Shown: positions 1 through 12,890, numbered from the stretch's first letter. The stretch: 64,000 nucleotides of DNA from Nitrospira sp. (GCA_029194675.1 JARFXP010000001.1:1761352-1825351); one strand, 5' to 3'. Notes: a model not told the origin generated them from the sequence alone. Numbers and translations: made by a program.

Positions 1-1784
1 TTTTTGCAAGCATCCGCAAAGCCCATCGAAGCCGCGATCTTAAACGCCATTTCATTCGAATCGACGTCATGGTATGAGCCATCGATGACCGTCACTTTCA
101 CATCCCGCAGAGGATAGCCGGCAACCACTCCTGTTTCCATCCGCTCCCGGACACCTTTTTCAATAGCAGGAATATATTCTTTTGGAATCGCCCCGCCCAC
201 AACCTTATTGACGAACTCCAATCCTTTCCCAGCCTCAGACGGCTCAACCGTCAACACGACATGACCATACTGCCCACGGCCCCCTGTCTGCTTGATATAT
301 TTAGACTCAGCTTCGGCCTTCCGTCGGATCGTTTCCCTGAACGCCACTTCAGGCTTCCCGACATTCGCTTCAACCTTGAATTCGCGTAACATCCGATCAA
401 CAATAATTTCGAGATGAAGCTCCCCCATCCCGGCAATGATCGTTTGTGCCGTCTCTTCATCCGTCCGCACACGGAATGAAGGGTCTTCCTGCGCCAACTT
501 CTGAAGCGCAAAGCCCATCTTCTCCTGATCCGGCTTGGTCTTCGGTTCAATCGCCATTGCAATAACGGGCTCAGGAAATTTCATAACCTCGAGCAACACC
601 GGTTGCTTCTCATCTGCCAAGGTATCTCCGGTGGTGGCCCCTTTGAGCCCTACCGCCGCGACGATGTCTCCGGCATGAACCTCATCGATTTCTTCTCTCT
701 TATTGGCGTGCATTTTCAAGAGACGTCCGATCCGATCCTTCGTCCCCTTCGTCACGTTCAAGACCGGCGTGCCGGTCCTCAGAGTCCCGGAATAGACACG
801 AAAAAAGGTCAATTGACCGGCAAATGGGTCGGACATGATTTTAAACGCCAACGCCGCAAACGGCTCACCATCATCCACCTTCCTTGCCACTTCCTTGCCG
901 CTGTGCGGTTCCATCCCCAGAACGGGAGGGATATCGAGCGGTGACGGCAGATAGTCGACCACACCATCCAATAGCTGCTGCACACCCTTGTTCTTGAAGG
1001 CTGACCCACAGAGCACGGGAGTGATTTTCATCGAAATGGTCCCGGCTCTGATCGCACGCATGACTTCTTCTTCCGTCAACGGATGACCGTTCAAATACTT
1101 TTCCATCACCTGGTCATCGAATTCTGCGACTGCGTCGAGCATCTTCTCGCGATACTCTTTGGCCTGAGCGAGAAGATCACCGGGAATTTCATCGATCTTG
1201 TACTTCGCACCCAGCGTCTCATCGTCGTAAAAGTATCCCTTCATCCGGACCAGATCGATGGATCCTCGAAATTCAGCCTCGCGACCGATGGGGATCTGAA
1301 TGGGAACAGGCTTTGCCCCGAGCCGATCGATAATGGATTGAACGCTGCCATAAAAATCAGCCCCGATCCTGTCCATCTTATTCATAAAGGCAATGCGAGG
1401 GACGTGATATTTATCCGCCTGACGCCAAACCGTCTCGGACTGAGGCTCAACACCCTGCACAGAATCGAATGCCGCCACCGCCCCATCGAGAACCCGAAGG
1501 GAGCGCTCTACCTCAATCGTAAAATCCACATGCCCCGGCGTATCAATAATATTGATGCGGTGATCGCGCCAAAAACAGGTTGTAGCGGCGGCCGTAATGG
1601 TGATGCCTCGCTCTCGCTCCTGCTCCATCCAATCCATCGTGGCCGCACCTTCATGGACCTCGCCCATCTTATGAGTCATACCCGTATAGTAGAGAATCCG
1701 CTCGGTGGTCGTAGTCTTGCCCGCATCAATGTGAGCCATGATCCCGATGTTTCTTGTGCGCTCTAACGATGTCTGACGAGCCAC
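1..1784 (-). CDS. fusA: elongation factor G, N-terminal ~594 residues (cut by left edge)
   Basis: Translocase GTPase that moves tRNA and mRNA through the ribosome after peptide transfer. The minus-strand frame opens at a GTG (1784) with a GAGGGG ribosome site a few bases upstream, and reads [20 protein letters not shown], the usual EF-G start. The P-loop [12 protein letters not shown], switch regions ([18 protein letters not shown]) and [10 protein letters not shown] guanine-binding loop follow, then domains II and III. About 100 C-terminal residues lie outside the window. It is the last visible gene of the rpsL-rpsG-fusA str-type cluster, 115 bp after rpsG. The gap holds a 9-bp inverted repeat, GTGCTGCAG/CTGCAGCAC (1807-1815, 1882-1890). 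Confidence 0.96.
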   Translation of the reverse strand, partial: MARQTSLERTRNIGIMAHIDAGKTTTTERILYYTGMTHKMGEVHEGAATMDWMEQERERGITITAAATTCFWRDHRINIIDTPGHVDFTIEVERSLRVLDGAVAAFDSVQGVEPQSETVWRQADKYHVPRIAFMNKMDRIGADFYGSVQSIIDRLGAKPVPIQIPIGREAEFRGSIDLVRMKGYFYDDETLGAKYKIDEIPGDLLAQAKEYREKMLDAVAEFDDQVMEKYLNGHPLTEEEVMRAIRAGTISMKITPVLCGSAFKNKGVQQLLDGVVDYLPSPLDIPPVLGMEPHSGKEVARKVDDGEPFAALAFKIMSDPFAGQLTFFRVYSGTLRTGTPVLNVTKGTKDRIGRLLKMHANKREEIDEVHAGDIVAAVGLKGATTGDTLADEKQPVLLEVMKFPEPVIAMAIEPKTKPDQEKMGFALQKLAQEDPSFRVRTDEETAQTIIAGMGELHLEIIVDRMLREFKVEANVGKPEVAFRETIRRKAEAESKYIKQTGGRGQYGHVVLTVEPSEAGKGLEFVNKVVGGAIPKEYIPAIEKGVRERMETGVVAGYPLRDVKVTVIDGSYHDVDSNEMAFKIAASMGFADACK

Positions 1785-1899
1785 TTCAACCCCTCTAAAA
1801 ACACTTGTGCTGCAGATTAAGCCGCATCACACTGCTGCGACGTATAGAGCACCAGGATCTGCGGATCGCAGCACGGCTCAACTGCAGCACAGAACGACG

Positions 1900-2370
1900 C
1901 TACCAGCGATAATGAGCGAACGCTTTATTGGCCTCCGCCATCCGATGTACGTCTTCCCGCTTCTTGACCGCAGCCCCCGTATTGTTCGATGCATCCAATA
2001 GCTCGGCTGCGAGCTTTTCGCGCATACTTTTCCCACCGCGCGTACGGGCAAACTGCGACAACCAACGAAGCGCCAACGAGACTCGGCGTGCCGGCCTGAT
2101 TTCAACCGGAACCTGATAGGAAGCACCTCCCACCCGACGAGACTTGACTTCAACGATCGGCTTCACATTATCCACAGCTGCCTTAAACACTTTCAGCGGG
2201 TCGCCGCCGGTCTTCTCCTGGATAAAATCAAATGCACCATAGCATATCCGTTCCGTCGTGCTCTTTTTCCCGTTACTCATCAGCGTGTTAATAAACTTCC
2301 CGACCAGCTTATCGCGGTACCGGACATCGGGAAGCACTTCTCGTTGCCCTAAAAACCTACTGCGTGGCAT
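1900..2370 (-). CDS. rpsG: 30S ribosomal protein S7
   Basis: Primary binder of the 3' major domain of 16S rRNA that nucleates assembly of the 30S head. The 156-residue product has the expected length. Family-typical blocks are visible: [18 protein letters not shown] at the start, [20 protein letters not shown], the conserved [17 protein letters not shown] loop, and an [10 protein letters not shown]-terminus. It lies 46 bp downstream of rpsL and upstream of fusA on the same strand, the standard str operon order. S7 is the classical autogenous repressor of this operon in enterobacteria, but I see no obvious S7 operator here. Confidence 0.97.
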   Translation of the reverse strand: MPRSRFLGQREVLPDVRYRDKLVGKFINTLMSNGKKSTTERICYGAFDFIQEKTGGDPLKVFKAAVDNVKPIVEVKSRRVGGASYQVPVEIRPARRVSLALRWLSQFARTRGGKSMREKLAAELLDASNNTGAAVKKREDVHRMAEANKAFAHYRW

Positions 2371-2416
2371 ATCGACCTATCCAATCAGTGTGATGATTTC
2401 CAGACTTCCTAAAAAT

Positions 2417-2788
2417 TTACTTGGGCCGCTTCGCTCCGTACTTCGAACGACTCTGCTTCCGGTCCGCCACACCCACCGCATCCAACGCGCCGCGGACCAA
2501 ATGGTATCGAACACCAGGCAGGTCCTTGACACGGCCTCCGCGCACAAGCACGATCGAATGCTCCTGAAGATTGTGTCCCACACCGGGTATATACGTTGTC
2601 ACTTCCATACCGTTCGTGAGACGCACGCGCGCAACTTTCCGCAATGCCGAATTCGGCTTCTTTGGCGTCGTCGTGTATACCCGAAGACACACCCCTCTCT
2701 TCTGGGGACAGGACTTAAGCGCAGGACTCTTCGTCTTTGCTCTTACGAAGATTCGTCCTTTTCGAACCAGCTGATTGATCGTCGGCAT
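2417..2788 (-). CDS. rpsL: 30S ribosomal protein S12
   Basis: Decoding-centre protein, and the classic target of streptomycin-resistance mutations. The product [12 protein letters not shown]...KYGAKRPK has 123 residues, the usual length. It contains the [25 protein letters not shown] and [28 protein letters not shown] blocks, so the loop lysines at the decoding site are present and wild-type in appearance. I chose the ATG at 2788: the AAAGG ribosome site at 2800-2804 sits 11 bases before it, whereas an upstream in-frame TTG (2797) is only 2 bases from that site. It is 117 bp after rpoC, so it may be co-transcribed with rpoBC. Confidence 0.96.
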   Translation of the reverse strand: MPTINQLVRKGRIFVRAKTKSPALKSCPQKRGVCLRVYTTTPKKPNSALRKVARVRLTNGMEVTTYIPGVGHNLQEHSIVLVRGGRVKDLPGVRYHLVRGALDAVGVADRKQSRSKYGAKRPK

Positions 2789-2905
2789 CGAGTTCAAAGC
2801 CTTTCAATATGAACGAGCACCAACCGTCACGTGCAAAGCCGCAGGATTATAATGACGAGATATCCCACTGTCAAGTAGGCGGCATTCTGAGCGTTTACTT
2901 AAGGA

Positions 2906-5900
2906 TCAAGCAGCATCTCCTGAAACCGCCGGGACAGCCACATCAGATGGCACAGCAGGTGTAACCCCTACGGCTGCCGTCTCCGATTTTTCGCTAATGA
3001 CGAACGTATCTCGGTATTCCTCAAACCCTGACCCTGCCGGAATCAACCGGCCCACAATGACGTTTTCTTTCAAGCCCAACAAATTATCTTCGCGTCCATT
3101 GATCGCTGCTTCAGTGAGAACGCGGGTAGTTTCCTGGAACGATGCCGCAGAAATAAAGCTGTCTGTCGTAAGAGCCGCCTTGGTAATCCCAAGCAAGACG
3201 GGCTTGCCTAAGGCGGGCTTCCCGTCGTTGACGAGCACCCGTTCGTTTTCTTTTTCGAAGACGCTCTTGCTGACCTGACTGCCCGGCAAGAACTGGGTAT
3301 CTCCCGGGTCTTCGACCCGTACCTTCCGCAACATTTGCCGCACGATGATTTCGATGTGCTTGTCGTTAATCGAAACTCCTTGCAATCGATAGACGTCTTG
3401 GACTTCGTCCACAAGGTACTTCTGCAATTCGTTCGGACCCAGCACGTCAAGGATGTCATGCGGATTCGCTGATCCATCCATTAACGGCTCCCCTGCCCGC
3501 ACCCAGTCGCCTTCATGGACATTGACGTGCTTGCCCTTGGGAATAAAATATTCCTTCACATCGCCCATCTTATTGTCGACAAGGACTTTGCGTTGACCTT
3601 TCACGAAACCGCCGTAGGAGACTTCCCCGTCGATCTCGGTGATGACCGCCTGTTCTTTCGGCTTCCTTGCCTCGAAAAGTTCCACCACACGCGGAAGACC
3701 TCCCGTGATGTCCTTGGTCTTAGTCGTTTCACGAGGAATCTTTGCCAAGACATCACCGGGATAGACCGTGGCCCCTTTTTCGACAAAGATATGAGCTCCG
3801 ACCGGTAATAAGTACCTGGCCACAGCATTAGATCCGCCGGGCACCTTGGCCGTCTTGCCGCTTTCATCCTTAATCGATACACGAGGGCGAAGCGTCTGAC
3901 CGGTATGTTCAATGATGACCTTGCGCGACAAGCCGGTCACTTCGTCGAACTCGTCTTTCATCGTGACGCCTTCGACAATATCACCGTATGCCACCCTCCC
4001 ACCGATCTCCGTTAAAATCGTCAGCGAGTACGGATCCCACTCGACTAATTTCTGGCCGACGACCACCGGATCGCCGTCTTTAATCTTGATCTTGGCCCCA
4101 TACACCACGGGGTACTTCTCACGTTCCCGTCCACTGTCATCGACAATCGCAACCTTCGTATTGCGATTCATCACGACCCATTCACCCTCTTTATTGCGCA
4201 CCGCGATACCGGCATTGTGGATATCGGCATTCTTTTTGGCATCGAAACTCATGAACTTAATTCGTCCGGCATGCTTCGCCTCAAGCACCGTTTGCTCGAC
4301 GACCTTACTGGCCGTGCCGCCGATGTGAAAGGTCCTCATCGTCAACTGTGTGCCTGGCTCGCCGATGGATTGTGCAGCAATGACGCCGACCGGTTCGCCT
4401 TTTTCCACCAGCCGCCCTCGTGCCAGATCGCGGCCGTAACAGGCACGACAGACACCACGCGGCGATTGACAGGTCAGCACGGAGCGAATCTTCACACGGT
4501 CGACTCCGGCTTCAACGATCGATTTCGTCAACTCCTCGTTGATCTCTTCGCTCCAAGAGACAATGATTTCCCCTGTGACAGGGTCACGAATATCCTCTGC
4601 CGCTAACCGACCGAGGACACGCTCCTCCAACGGTTGGATAATTTCACCGCCTTCGACTAAGGCGCTGACAATAATACCGTCGCGCGTTCCACAATCGAAC
4701 TCGTTGATAATGACGTCCTGGGCGATATCGACCAATCGCCGAGTCAGATACCCTGAATTGGCGGTTTTCAGCGCCGTATCGGCAAGCCCCTTACGAGCAC
4801 CGTGGGTGGAGATGAAGTACTGCAACACCGTCAACCCTTCACGGAAATTAGCGGTGATCGGGGTTTCAATGATCTCACCGGACGGTTTGGCCATCAGCCC
4901 GCGCATGCCGCCCAACTGTCGAATCTGTTGCGAACTGCCGCGGGCACCGGAATCGGCCATCATGAAAATCGGGTTGAACGATTCAGCCTTCGCCGGATCA
5001 CCTCCGGCGCCGAGCTCCTTCATCATCTCGTTGGCCACCTGCTCGGTGACGTGCGCCCAAATGTCGATCACCTTGTTGTATCGTTCGCCGTTCGTGATCA
5101 AGCCCTCTGAATACTGTTTCTCGATCTCGTTCACCTCGCGTTGCGCTTTCCCGATGAAGTCTTCCTTCTTACTCGGGATATGCATATTGTCGATACAGAT
5201 CGACAAGCCGGCTCTCGTCGCATAGGCAAAACCGATGTCTTTAATCTTATCCAGAAACTCGACGGTATCTCGATGACCAGTCTGCCGATACACGGCATCG
5301 ATGAGTTTCGTCATCTCCTTTTTGGTCATGAGCTTGTTCGCATTCCCGAACGGCAAGCCCGGAGGAAGAATTTCGGACAGCAAGACACGCCCGACGGTCG
5401 TCTGCACCAGCGAACCCGCCAGGCGCACCTTGACCCGCGCATGCTCTTCCACTTCCCTCGCATCAAAGGCAATCCGGACCTCTTCCGGGGACCCAAACAC
5501 CTTCCCCTCGCCCTTGGCGCCTATCCGCTCCTTCGTCAACCAATAACAGCCCAATACCATATCCTGCGACGGCACCGCGATCGGTTTCCCGTTGGCCGGC
5601 GAGAGAATGTTGTTGATGGACATCATGAGAACCCGCGCTTCAACCTGTGCTTCGACGGACAGCGGGACGTGGACCGCCATTTGATCCCCATCGAAGTCCG
5701 CGTTGAACGCCGCACAGACGAGCGGGTGCAATCTGATCGCCTTGCCCTCCACCAACACGGGGTCAAACGCTTGAATACCCAACCGATGGAGCGTCGGAGC
5801 TCGATTCAGCAATACCGGATGCTCTCGGATCACTTCATCGAGGACATCCCAGACCTCCGGCCGTTCCTTTTCGACCAGCCGCTTGGCGCTCTTAATGGTA

Positions 5901-7078
5901 GTGGCCGCCCCTCTGGCTTCCAGCTTGTGAAAGATGAACGGCTTGAACAATTCCAGCGCCATTTTCTTTGGCAACCCGCACTGATGGAGCCGTAACTCCG
6001 GACCGACGACGATTACGGTACGGCCGGAATAATCGACGCGCTTCCCGAGCAGGTTCTGCCGGAACCGTCCCTGCTTTCCCTTCAGCATGTCGCTCAAGGA
6101 TTTCAGCGGACGTTTGTTCGGGCCACGAATCGCGCGCCCTCGGCGGCCGTTGTCGAAGAGGGCATCCACCGCTTCCTGCAACATCCGCATCTCGTTCCTG
6201 ATGATGACGCCCGGCGCCTTCAGCTCCATCAATCGTTTCAACCGATTATTTCGATTGATGACACGACGGTAGAGGTCGTTCAGATCGGATGTGGCGAACC
6301 GTCCTCCATCGAGCGGAACCAGTGGACGCAACTCCGGCGGCAGCACCGGAATGACATCCATAATCATCCACTCCGGCTTATTCCCTGATTTGCGGAACGC
6401 CTCCAGCACTTTCAAGCGCTTGGCGTACTTCTTCTTCATGGCTGCCGAGGTTGACGCTTTTGCTTTGACCTGCAATTCGTCCCACAGCGCGTTGATATCG
6501 ACCTTTCTCAGTAAGTCGCGGATGGCCTCTGCCCCGATTCCGACCTTGAACCCGCTCGAACCGAACTCAGAAACAAGGGTACGCAGCTTATCCTCCGGCA
6601 CCAACTCTTTCTCCGCCAGATCGGTTGAGCCCGGATCCACACACACATAACTCTCAAAATAGAGAATTTTCTCGAGCTGCTTGAGGCTCATATCCAGCAA
6701 GGTGCCGATCCGACTTGGGACACCCTTCAGAAACCAAATATGGGCGACAGGGGCAGCCAGCTCGATATGCCCCATCCGTTCGCGTCGAACCTTTGATTGG
6801 ATCACCTCGACCCCGCATTTGTCGCACACGATCCCACGGTGCTTCATGCGCTTGTATTTTCCGCAATTGCACTCCCAGTCCTTGGTAGGACCGAAGATCT
6901 TGGCACAAAACAGCCCGTCTTTCTCCGGCTTGAACGACCGATAGTTGATCGTTTCCGGTTTCTTGACCTCACCATAGGACCACGATCGGATTTTCTCGGG
7001 CGATGCAATGCGAATTCGCATCGAATCGAACGACACAGAATCCCGTTGTTTTTCAAACAATGTATATACGCCTTCCAA
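2906..7078 (-). CDS. rpoC: DNA-directed RNA polymerase subunit beta'
   Basis: Largest catalytic subunit of RNA polymerase, about 1390 residues. The active-site [16 protein letters not shown] motif, whose three aspartates hold the catalytic magnesium, is present. So are the N-terminal zinc site ([19 protein letters not shown]) and the second zinc cluster (cysteines around CGTRDGI and [13 protein letters not shown]). The frame is open back to 7120, but the start is probably the TTG at 7078. A strong AGGAGGT site (7086-7092) lies 7 bases upstream and the product then begins [14 protein letters not shown], so the 14 residues before it are unlikely to be translated. The rpoB stop lies 47 bp upstream. 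Confidence 0.96.
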   Translation of the reverse strand: MEGVYTLFEKQRDSVSFDSMRIRIASPEKIRSWSYGEVKKPETINYRSFKPEKDGLFCAKIFGPTKDWECNCGKYKRMKHRGIVCDKCGVEVIQSKVRRERMGHIELAAPVAHIWFLKGVPSRIGTLLDMSLKQLEKILYFESYVCVDPGSTDLAEKELVPEDKLRTLVSEFGSSGFKVGIGAEAIRDLLRKVDINALWDELQVKAKASTSAAMKKKYAKRLKVLEAFRKSGNKPEWMIMDVIPVLPPELRPLVPLDGGRFATSDLNDLYRRVINRNNRLKRLMELKAPGVIIRNEMRMLQEAVDALFDNGRRGRAIRGPNKRPLKSLSDMLKGKQGRFRQNLLGKRVDYSGRTVIVVGPELRLHQCGLPKKMALELFKPFIFHKLEARGAATTIKSAKRLVEKERPEVWDVLDEVIREHPVLLNRAPTLHRLGIQAFDPVLVEGKAIRLHPLVCAAFNADFDGDQMAVHVPLSVEAQVEARVLMMSINNILSPANGKPIAVPSQDMVLGCYWLTKERIGAKGEGKVFGSPEEVRIAFDAREVEEHARVKVRLAGSLVQTTVGRVLLSEILPPGLPFGNANKLMTKKEMTKLIDAVYRQTGHRDTVEFLDKIKDIGFAYATRAGLSICIDNMHIPSKKEDFIGKAQREVNEIEKQYSEGLITNGERYNKVIDIWAHVTEQVANEMMKELGAGGDPAKAESFNPIFMMADSGARGSSQQIRQLGGMRGLMAKPSGEIIETPITANFREGLTVLQYFISTHGARKGLADTALKTANSGYLTRRLVDIAQDVIINEFDCGTRDGIIVSALVEGGEIIQPLEERVLGRLAAEDIRDPVTGEIIVSWSEEINEELTKSIVEAGVDRVKIRSVLTCQSPRGVCRACYGRDLARGRLVEKGEPVGVIAAQSIGEPGTQLTMRTFHIGGTASKVVEQTVLEAKHAGRIKFMSFDAKKNADIHNAGIAVRNKEGEWVVMNRNTKVAIVDDSGREREKYPVVYGAKIKIKDGDPVVVGQKLVEWDPYSLTILTEIGGRVAYGDIVEGVTMKDEFDEVTGLSRKVIIEHTGQTLRPRVSIKDESGKTAKVPGGSNAVARYLLPVGAHIFVEKGATVYPGDVLAKIPRETTKTKDITGGLPRVVELFEARKPKEQAVITEIDGEVSYGGFVKGQRKVLVDNKMGDVKEYFIPKGKHVNVHEGDWVRAGEPLMDGSANPHDILDVLGPNELQKYLVDEVQDVYRLQGVSINDKHIEIIVRQMLRKVRVEDPGDTQFLPGSQVSKSVFEKENERVLVNDGKPALGKPVLLGITKAALTTDSFISAASFQETTRVLTEAAINGREDNLLGLKENVIVGRLIPAGSGFEEYRDTFVISEKSETAAVGVTPAVPSDVAVPAVSGDAA

Positions 7079-7124
7079 GGTAATGACCTCCTCTGATGCC
7101 GGCCTTCGACCGGCACACAAGCGG

Positions 7125-10100
7125 TTAGTCCTGCGTTTTGACCAACTCTACATCAAGCCCCAAGCTCTGCAGCTCCTTGACCAACACATTGAATGACTCC
7201 GGTAACCCGGGCTCGAGGAACGGCTCACCTTTGACAATCGCTTCATACATGCGCGATCGACCCGGCACGTCGTCTGACTTGACGGTCAGGAACTCTTGCA
7301 GAGTCGAGGCTGCCCCATAGGCCTGTAACGCCCAGACTTCCATTTCTCCCAACCGCTGTCCCCCGAATTGAGCCTTGCCGCCCAGAGGCTGTTGTGTCAC
7401 GAGAGAATATGGGCCGATGGACCGTGCGTGGATCTTGTCGTCCACCAGATGGTGGAGCTTCAGGACGTACATGTACCCGACAGTGACCGGACTGCCGAAC
7501 GGCTCACCTGTCTTGCCGTCAATGAGTTGCGACTGACCGCTCACCGGCAATTTGGCCTTTTTTAGCAGATCCTTAATTTCTTTCTCCGCAGCGCCATCGA
7601 ATACAGGGCTGGCCACTTGAATCCCCAAGGCCTTCGCCGCCCATCCGAGATGAGTCTCCAGAATTTGCCCGACGTTCATACGGGACGGCACACCCAGAGG
7701 GTTCAGCACGATTTCCACCGGGGTCCCGTCCGGTAGATAGGGCATATCTTCTTCAGGCAGGACCCGAGACACGACACCTTTATTGCCGTGTCGACCAGCC
7801 ATTTTGTCCCCGACCTGAATCTTGCGCTTCATCGCGATGTAGACCTTAACGAGCTTGATGACGCCGGGGGGCAGCTCATCGCCCCGCTTTAAGCGCCCCA
7901 CCTTTTCGTCGTACAGCGTCTGCAGGATTTCGATCTGCTCCTTCGCCCGTCGCTCGACATCTTCCAGTTCTTTTTGCTCATCAGGATCACTCAGGATGAT
8001 GTGTCGCACCGTATCGTCGGGCAATCGCCGGAGGACTTCCGCCGTCAGCTTACCCTTCTTCTTCAAGATGACGTCGCCGCCCTCAGGGTCCATCAGATCG
8101 CGACCGACCACCTTACCGAGCAATAACTTCCGAATCTTCTTCGTTTTTTCTTCGTCGATGATCCGCAGCTCTTCGTGGTGATCGCGCTGCAACTTCATTT
8201 GATCGTCGGTTTCGATGCTCCTCGACCGCTCATCCTTGTCGAGTCCTTTGCGAGAGAAGATTTTGACATCGACCACGATCCCTTCCACTCCCGGAGGCAC
8301 GGTTAGCGATGTATCCTTCACATCGCCGGCCTTCTCACCGAAGATCGCGCGGAGCAGCTTTTCTTCCGGGGTCAGCTGAGTCTCGCCTTTGGGCGTCACC
8401 TTTCCTACCAGGATATCGCCCGGCTTCACTTCGGCACCGATGCGGATGATCCCGCTCTCGTCCAAATTTCTCAGCGCCTCTTCTCCGACATTGGGAATAT
8501 CCCGCGTCACATCTTCCTTCCCCAGCTTGGTATCCCGGGCCTCTACCTCAAACTCTTCGATGTGAATCGAGGTGAAGGCGTCCTCTCGGACCAATTTTTC
8601 GCTGAGCAATATGGCGTCCTCGAAGTTGTAGCCGCCCCATGGCATGAACGCCACAAGGACGTTTTTGCCCAGCGCGAGCTCTCCATGATCAATCGCCGGC
8701 CCATCCCCAAGCACCTGTCCTTTCTTGACCGGCTGGCCGAGGCGAACGACGGGGGTCTGCGTGATGCAGGTATTTTGGTTCGAGCGCTGGAATTTGATGA
8801 GGTCATAGACGTCCAGCCCGGAATCTTTCCCCCTCTTGCCGTCCTTTGAATCGGCGCGTACTACGATGCGGGTGGCATCGACGCTTTCCACAACCCCGGC
8901 GCGACGAGCCTGGATAACATACCCGGAATCTCGCGCCACCACCGCTTCCATCCCGGTCCCAACCAGAGGAGCCTCGGACGTCACGAGGGGAACCGCCTGA
9001 CGCTGCATGTTTGAGCCCATGAGCGCACGGTTGGCATCGTCATGTTCCAGGAACGGCACGAGCGCGGTCGCGACGCTCACCACTTGCTTCGGTGACACGT
9101 CCATGTACTCAATCTTATCCGGAGTGGCCTGGACAAAGTCTCCGCCGTGGCGACAGGAAACGGTTTCCGATACCAGCCTGCCCGTCCCATCCAATTTCGA
9201 GTTAGCCTGAGCAATGATGTATTTGTCGCCCTCGATCGCCGAGAGAAACTCGATTTCATCAGTCACGCGTCCCTTGACGACTTTCCGATACGGTGCCTCA
9301 ATGAATCCGAACTGGTTGATCCGCGCGTAGGTGGCCAGCGATGTGATTAATCCGATATTGGGGCCTTCCGGCGTCTCGATCGGGCAAATACGACTGTAGT
9401 GGGACGGGTGCACATCTCGAACTTCGAACCCGGCCCGCTCTCTCGTGAGTCCGCCTGGACCAAGAGCCGACAGACGCCGTTTGTGCGTGATTTCAGCCAG
9501 AGGGTTGGTTTGGTCCATGAATTGAGACAGCTGACTGCTGCTGAAAAACTCCTTGACGGCCGCGACAACCGGTTTGGCATTGATCAAGTCATGCGGCAGC
9601 ACCGTTTCCATATCAAGAAGATTCATGCGCTCCTTGATGCTTCGCTCCATCCGCACCAAGCCCAGCCTAAATTGATTTTCAAGGAGTTCGCCGACGGATC
9701 GCACACGGCGATTACCCAAGTGATCGATGTCGTCGATTTCCCCTTTGCCGATCTTCAAATTGACCAGGTAGCGGATGACTTCCACGATGTCCTGAGCGGT
9801 CAGGGTGCGCTGATCGAGGGGCAAGTCCAAACCAAGCTTCTTATTCAACTTGAGCCGGCCGACCGGAGACAAATCGTAGCGCTTGGAATTCAGAAATAGG
9901 TTGTCGAACAGCGCTCTCGCCGTGTCGACTGACGGCGTCTCCCCCGGACGGAGGCGACGGTAGATTTCGACCATCGCTTCCTCCTTGGAGCCGATTTTCT
10001 CCATCTCCAAGGTGTCAAGAATCACGGGCGTCGCGGTCGCCATGTCCAGATAAATGACCTTGAATTCTTCCACATCGCTTTCGGCGATCTGCTCGACGAT

Positions 10101-11081
10101 CTCCGCCGTCAATCGCTGATTTTTCTCCGCCAACTGGTTCTGCTTCGAGTCGACCAATTCCGTGAGCACCGCCCGGCCCACCAACTCAGCGGGCAGTAAG
10201 GGGATCTCCTTCACTCCCGAAGCCTTCAGCTTCGCGATCAGACCTTTCGTCAGCCTGGCCCCTTCTCGCACCAACGGCTCTTTCCCGCCCTTGTCCGTCA
10301 CCTCGACGGAGCACCGAAGTCCGTGGTGGATTTCGGGATCCAGCTTGCGGAACATCTTCCCCTTCGACACGCGAATCTCTTCGACAGGGTAATACATCTT
10401 CAGCAGGTCGTCGCTCGAAAAACCGAAGGCTTTCAACAGAATGGTGGTCGGCATTTTCCGACGACGATCGATCCGCACATAGAGAATATCCTTGGCATCG
10501 AACTCGAAATCTAGCCATGAGCCCCGATAGGGAATAATGCGAGCCGAGTACAACACCTTACCGCTCGCATGGGTTCGGCCCTTGTCATGCGTAAACGACG
10601 CACCCGGCGAGCGATGAAGCTGACTGACGACGACTCGCTCGGTCCCGTTGACGAGAAAGGTCCCTCGCTCGGTCATGAGAGGCAATTCACCGACATAGAC
10701 TTCCTGCTCACGCACATCGAGCACTTTCTTGCGAGGCCCCTTATCCTCCTTATCGAGCACCACCAGACGGACGCGCAGCTTCAACGGAACGGCGAAGGTC
10801 ATACCCTGCTCCAGACATTCGCGTTCGTCATACTTCGGCGTCCCCAACGTATAGCTCGAAAATTCGAGCACGGCCGTGTTGTTATAATCCGGAATCGGAA
10901 ACACGCTGGCCAGCGCTGCCTGCAATCCGTGATCCTTCCGTCTCTCCGATTCAACCTCGAACTGCAAAAACTCTTCGTAGGAACGCTTCTGAATCTCGAT
11001 CAGATCTGGAATATCGATATTGGTTCGGATGCGAGAAAAATCTTTCCGCTCGACGAATTCTTGTAACGTCGTTTCGGACAT
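7125..11081 (-). CDS. rpoB: DNA-directed RNA polymerase subunit beta
   Basis: Second catalytic subunit of RNA polymerase, 1318 residues. The rifampicin-pocket region is typical ([34 protein letters not shown]), with unaltered residues at the usual resistance positions as far as I can judge by eye. The C-terminal [15 protein letters not shown] and [25 protein letters not shown] blocks, which contact beta' and the nascent RNA, are intact. The start at 11081 follows a GGAGGAG ribosome site. It is separated from rplL by 99 bp that contain a 12-bp inverted repeat, and is followed by rpoC. Confidence 0.98.
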   Translation of the reverse strand: MSETTLQEFVERKDFSRIRTNIDIPDLIEIQKRSYEEFLQFEVESERRKDHGLQAALASVFPIPDYNNTAVLEFSSYTLGTPKYDERECLEQGMTFAVPLKLRVRLVVLDKEDKGPRKKVLDVREQEVYVGELPLMTERGTFLVNGTERVVVSQLHRSPGASFTHDKGRTHASGKVLYSARIIPYRGSWLDFEFDAKDILYVRIDRRRKMPTTILLKAFGFSSDDLLKMYYPVEEIRVSKGKMFRKLDPEIHHGLRCSVEVTDKGGKEPLVREGARLTKGLIAKLKASGVKEIPLLPAELVGRAVLTELVDSKQNQLAEKNQRLTAEIVEQIAESDVEEFKVIYLDMATATPVILDTLEMEKIGSKEEAMVEIYRRLRPGETPSVDTARALFDNLFLNSKRYDLSPVGRLKLNKKLGLDLPLDQRTLTAQDIVEVIRYLVNLKIGKGEIDDIDHLGNRRVRSVGELLENQFRLGLVRMERSIKERMNLLDMETVLPHDLINAKPVVAAVKEFFSSSQLSQFMDQTNPLAEITHKRRLSALGPGGLTRERAGFEVRDVHPSHYSRICPIETPEGPNIGLITSLATYARINQFGFIEAPYRKVVKGRVTDEIEFLSAIEGDKYIIAQANSKLDGTGRLVSETVSCRHGGDFVQATPDKIEYMDVSPKQVVSVATALVPFLEHDDANRALMGSNMQRQAVPLVTSEAPLVGTGMEAVVARDSGYVIQARRAGVVESVDATRIVVRADSKDGKRGKDSGLDVYDLIKFQRSNQNTCITQTPVVRLGQPVKKGQVLGDGPAIDHGELALGKNVLVAFMPWGGYNFEDAILLSEKLVREDAFTSIHIEEFEVEARDTKLGKEDVTRDIPNVGEEALRNLDESGIIRIGAEVKPGDILVGKVTPKGETQLTPEEKLLRAIFGEKAGDVKDTSLTVPPGVEGIVVDVKIFSRKGLDKDERSRSIETDDQMKLQRDHHEELRIIDEEKTKKIRKLLLGKVVGRDLMDPEGGDVILKKKGKLTAEVLRRLPDDTVRHIILSDPDEQKELEDVERRAKEQIEILQTLYDEKVGRLKRGDELPPGVIKLVKVYIAMKRKIQVGDKMAGRHGNKGVVSRVLPEEDMPYLPDGTPVEIVLNPLGVPSRMNVGQILETHLGWAAKALGIQVASPVFDGAAEKEIKDLLKKAKLPVSGQSQLIDGKTGEPFGSPVTVGYMYVLKLHHLVDDKIHARSIGPYSLVTQQPLGGKAQFGGQRLGEMEVWALQAYGAASTLQEFLTVKSDDVPGRSRMYEAIVKGEPFLEPGLPESFNVLVKELQSLGLDVELVKTQD

Positions 11082-11115
11082 TCCTACTCCTCCACGCTGG
11101 TTGGCGGTGAACAGA

Positions 11116-11170
11116 GGTCACTGGTCATCGGGGATCATGCAACCGTGCTTCAGACGATTGACCAGTGACC
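11116..11170. repeat. 12-bp perfect inverted repeat between rplL and rpoB
   Basis: GGTCACTGGTCA (11116-11127) and TGACCAGTGACC (11159-11170) are perfect reverse complements separated by 31 bp. A transcript from either strand could fold into a long-stem hairpin. There is no T-run, so it does not look like a simple terminator. Its position between rplL and rpoB is where other bacteria have attenuation or RNA-processing signals, so an attenuator or processing site is possible. Similar GTCA-rich words recur near 21050-21145, which also makes an untranslated repetitive element possible. Confidence 0.5.
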
Positions 11171-11180
11171 GATGACACTT

Positions 11181-11582
11181 TTACTTGATTTCGACCTTGG
11201 CACCGCTCTCTTCGAGCTTCTTCTTCGTCGTGTCGGCTTCTTCCTTGGCCACCCCGGTCTTGACGGGTTTCGGCGCACCCTCCACGAGATCCTTGGCTTC
11301 CTTCAGGCCGAGACTCGTCAGCTCCCGCACCACTTTGATGATCTGGATTTTCTTGTCGGCCGGCGCCGACGCGAGAATGACGTCGAATGACGTCTTCTCC
11401 TCAGCAGGAGCCGCTGCACCACCGCCCGCCGCCGGAGCCGCCGCCACCGCGACCGGCGCCGCCGCCGTGACGCCAAACCGCGCCTCAAGCCCCTTCACCA
11501 GTTCGGCCAGATCGAGCACGCTCATGCTTTCGATCGCCTTGATCAATTCTTCCTGCGATAATTTCCCTTCCGTAGCCGGCAT
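11181..11582 (-). CDS. rplL: 50S ribosomal protein L7/L12
   Basis: Stalk protein, present in several copies per ribosome, that recruits translation GTPases. The 133-residue product has the N-terminal dimerisation helices ([32 protein letters not shown]), an Ala/Pro-rich hinge, and the C-terminal factor-binding domain ([10 protein letters not shown]...[25 protein letters not shown]...[12 protein letters not shown]). The ATG at 11582 has an AAAGGAG plus GAAGGGG ribosome site just upstream, so independent initiation is plausible. No stop codon separates it from the preceding rplJ frame; see that entry. Confidence 0.93.
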   Translation of the reverse strand: MPATEGKLSQEELIKAIESMSVLDLAELVKGLEARFGVTAAAPVAVAAAPAAGGGAAAPAEEKTSFDVILASAPADKKIQIIKVVRELTSLGLKEAKDLVEGAPKPVKTGVAKEEADTTKKKLEESGAKVEIK

Positions 11583-12116
11583 GTCCCCTTCTCCTTTCCG
11601 TTTATCTTGAATGGCTGCAACAACTCGCACAAACTTCGACAAGACCGCGCTCAGTGTGTAGACCACGCCACGAATCGGCCCCTGCATGGCCGACAGTAGC
11701 AAGGCCACGAGCGCTTCTTTCTTCGGCAGCTTCGCAACGGCGGCCAGCTCAGCCGGCTGGAGAATTTTGCCTTCCAGCACACCGGCCGTCATCCGAATCT
11801 TCTCTTCGCGCTTCTCCGCGCCGATGAAATCCTTCAGCACCTTTGTCGGCAACACCGGATCGTCATAGCCGATGACCACCCCGGTCGGACCCTTGAGATG
11901 TGCCTTGAGTCCGGCCAATATCGTCCCCTCGGCGGCACGCGTCGCGAGCGTGTTCTTCACGATTCGATACTCCGCCTTGGCCCCGCGGAGCTGCTTGCGC
12001 AGCTCGGTGACCTGGTTGACCGGAAGACCGACGCATTCCGTCAAGATAGCCAGCCGCGCGCGACCGAATTTTTCGGTCAACTCCTCCACTGCCGTAACCT
12101 TCTCTTCCTTCTTCAT
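11181..12116 (-). CDS. rplJ: 50S ribosomal protein L10; frame runs on, without a stop, through rplL (311 codons)
   Basis: Residues 1-178 are L10, which anchors L7/L12 dimers to 23S rRNA. They include [25 protein letters not shown], the [14 protein letters not shown] segment, [14 protein letters not shown], and the helical C-terminus that holds L12. An L10 stop is expected around [11 protein letters not shown], but the frame continues directly into [14 protein letters not shown] of L12. The nucleotide string was checked across 11570-11620 and no stop occurs in this frame. L12 is needed in excess over L10, so internal initiation at 11582 is likely. A read-through L10-L12 fusion would also be made unless something prevents it. 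A sequencing or assembly error that removes a stop is the alternative. Confidence 0.88.
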   Translation of the reverse strand: MKKEEKVTAVEELTEKFGRARLAILTECVGLPVNQVTELRKQLRGAKAEYRIVKNTLATRAAEGTILAGLKAHLKGPTGVVIGYDDPVLPTKVLKDFIGAEKREEKIRMTAGVLEGKILQPAELAAVAKLPKKEALVALLLSAMQGPIRGVVYTLSAVLSKFVRVVAAIQDKRKGEGDMPATEGKLSQEELIKAIESMSVLDLAELVKGLEARFGVTAAAPVAVAAAPAAGGGAAAPAEEKTSFDVILASAPADKKIQIIKVVRELTSLGLKEAKDLVEGAPKPVKTGVAKEEADTTKKKLEESGAKVEIK

Positions 12117-12197
12117 TGCTTCCCCTCCGGTCGCTGGTCGCTAATCGTTATCCGTTCGACGCGAATCGCAATAAACGATTCGCGTCGAACGCGTTGC

Positions 12198-12890
12198 TCA
12201 GCCCCACTGCTTCGTTAGGGCAACGGTATCCAGTTTCACACCAGGACCCATCGTACTTGCAATCGTGGCACTCTTGAGATAACGCCCTTTGCATGAGCTG
12301 GGCTTCGCCTTGATGACGGATTCAATGATGGCCGAGGCATTGTCATACAGCTTCGCCGGATCGAAGGATACCTTTCCGACCGGGACATGCACGATCCCCG
12401 CCTTTTCAACCTTGAATTCCACACGCCCCTTCCGGATGTCACTGACCGCTTTTCCAACTTCGAAGGTCACGGTGCCGGTCTTCGGATTCGGCATCAGCCC
12501 ACGAGGCCCAAGCACCTTACCGAGTTTTCCGACAGAGGCCATAAGGTCCGGCGTGGAAATCGCACAATCGAAATCCATCCATCCACCCTTGATTTTTTCC
12601 ATCAAGTCGTCAGCTCCAACATGGTCGGCCCCCGCTTGCCGCGCCTCCTGCTCTTTTTCGCCTTTGGCAAAAACCAGAACGCGAACCTTTTTTCCCGTTC
12701 CGTGGGGAAGCGAGGCCGTCCCTCGAACCAGTTGATCCGAGCGCTTCGGATCAATACCCAGCCTGAGCGCGAGATCGACCGATTCGTCGAACTTCGCATA
12801 GGCCGATCGCTTGACGGTTTCAACAGCCTCACGCAACCCATAGACGCGCGGCTCGACATTCTTGATCGCTGCATTCATTTTCTTTCCCAT
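12198..12890 (-). CDS. rplA: 50S ribosomal protein L1
   Basis: L1-stalk protein that helps release deacylated tRNA from the E site. It is 230 residues, the usual length, with typical blocks such as [72 protein letters not shown] and [19 protein letters not shown]. The ATG at 12890 is preceded by AAGGAG at a 9-base spacing. It lies 26 bp after rplK and 81 bp before rplJ. In many bacteria L1 represses its own rplKA message; no such site was identified here. Confidence 0.97.
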   Translation of the reverse strand: MGKKMNAAIKNVEPRVYGLREAVETVKRSAYAKFDESVDLALRLGIDPKRSDQLVRGTASLPHGTGKKVRVLVFAKGEKEQEARQAGADHVGADDLMEKIKGGWMDFDCAISTPDLMASVGKLGKVLGPRGLMPNPKTGTVTFEVGKAVSDIRKGRVEFKVEKAGIVHVPVGKVSFDPAKLYDNASAIIESVIKAKPSSCKGRYLKSATIASTMGPGVKLDTVALTKQWG

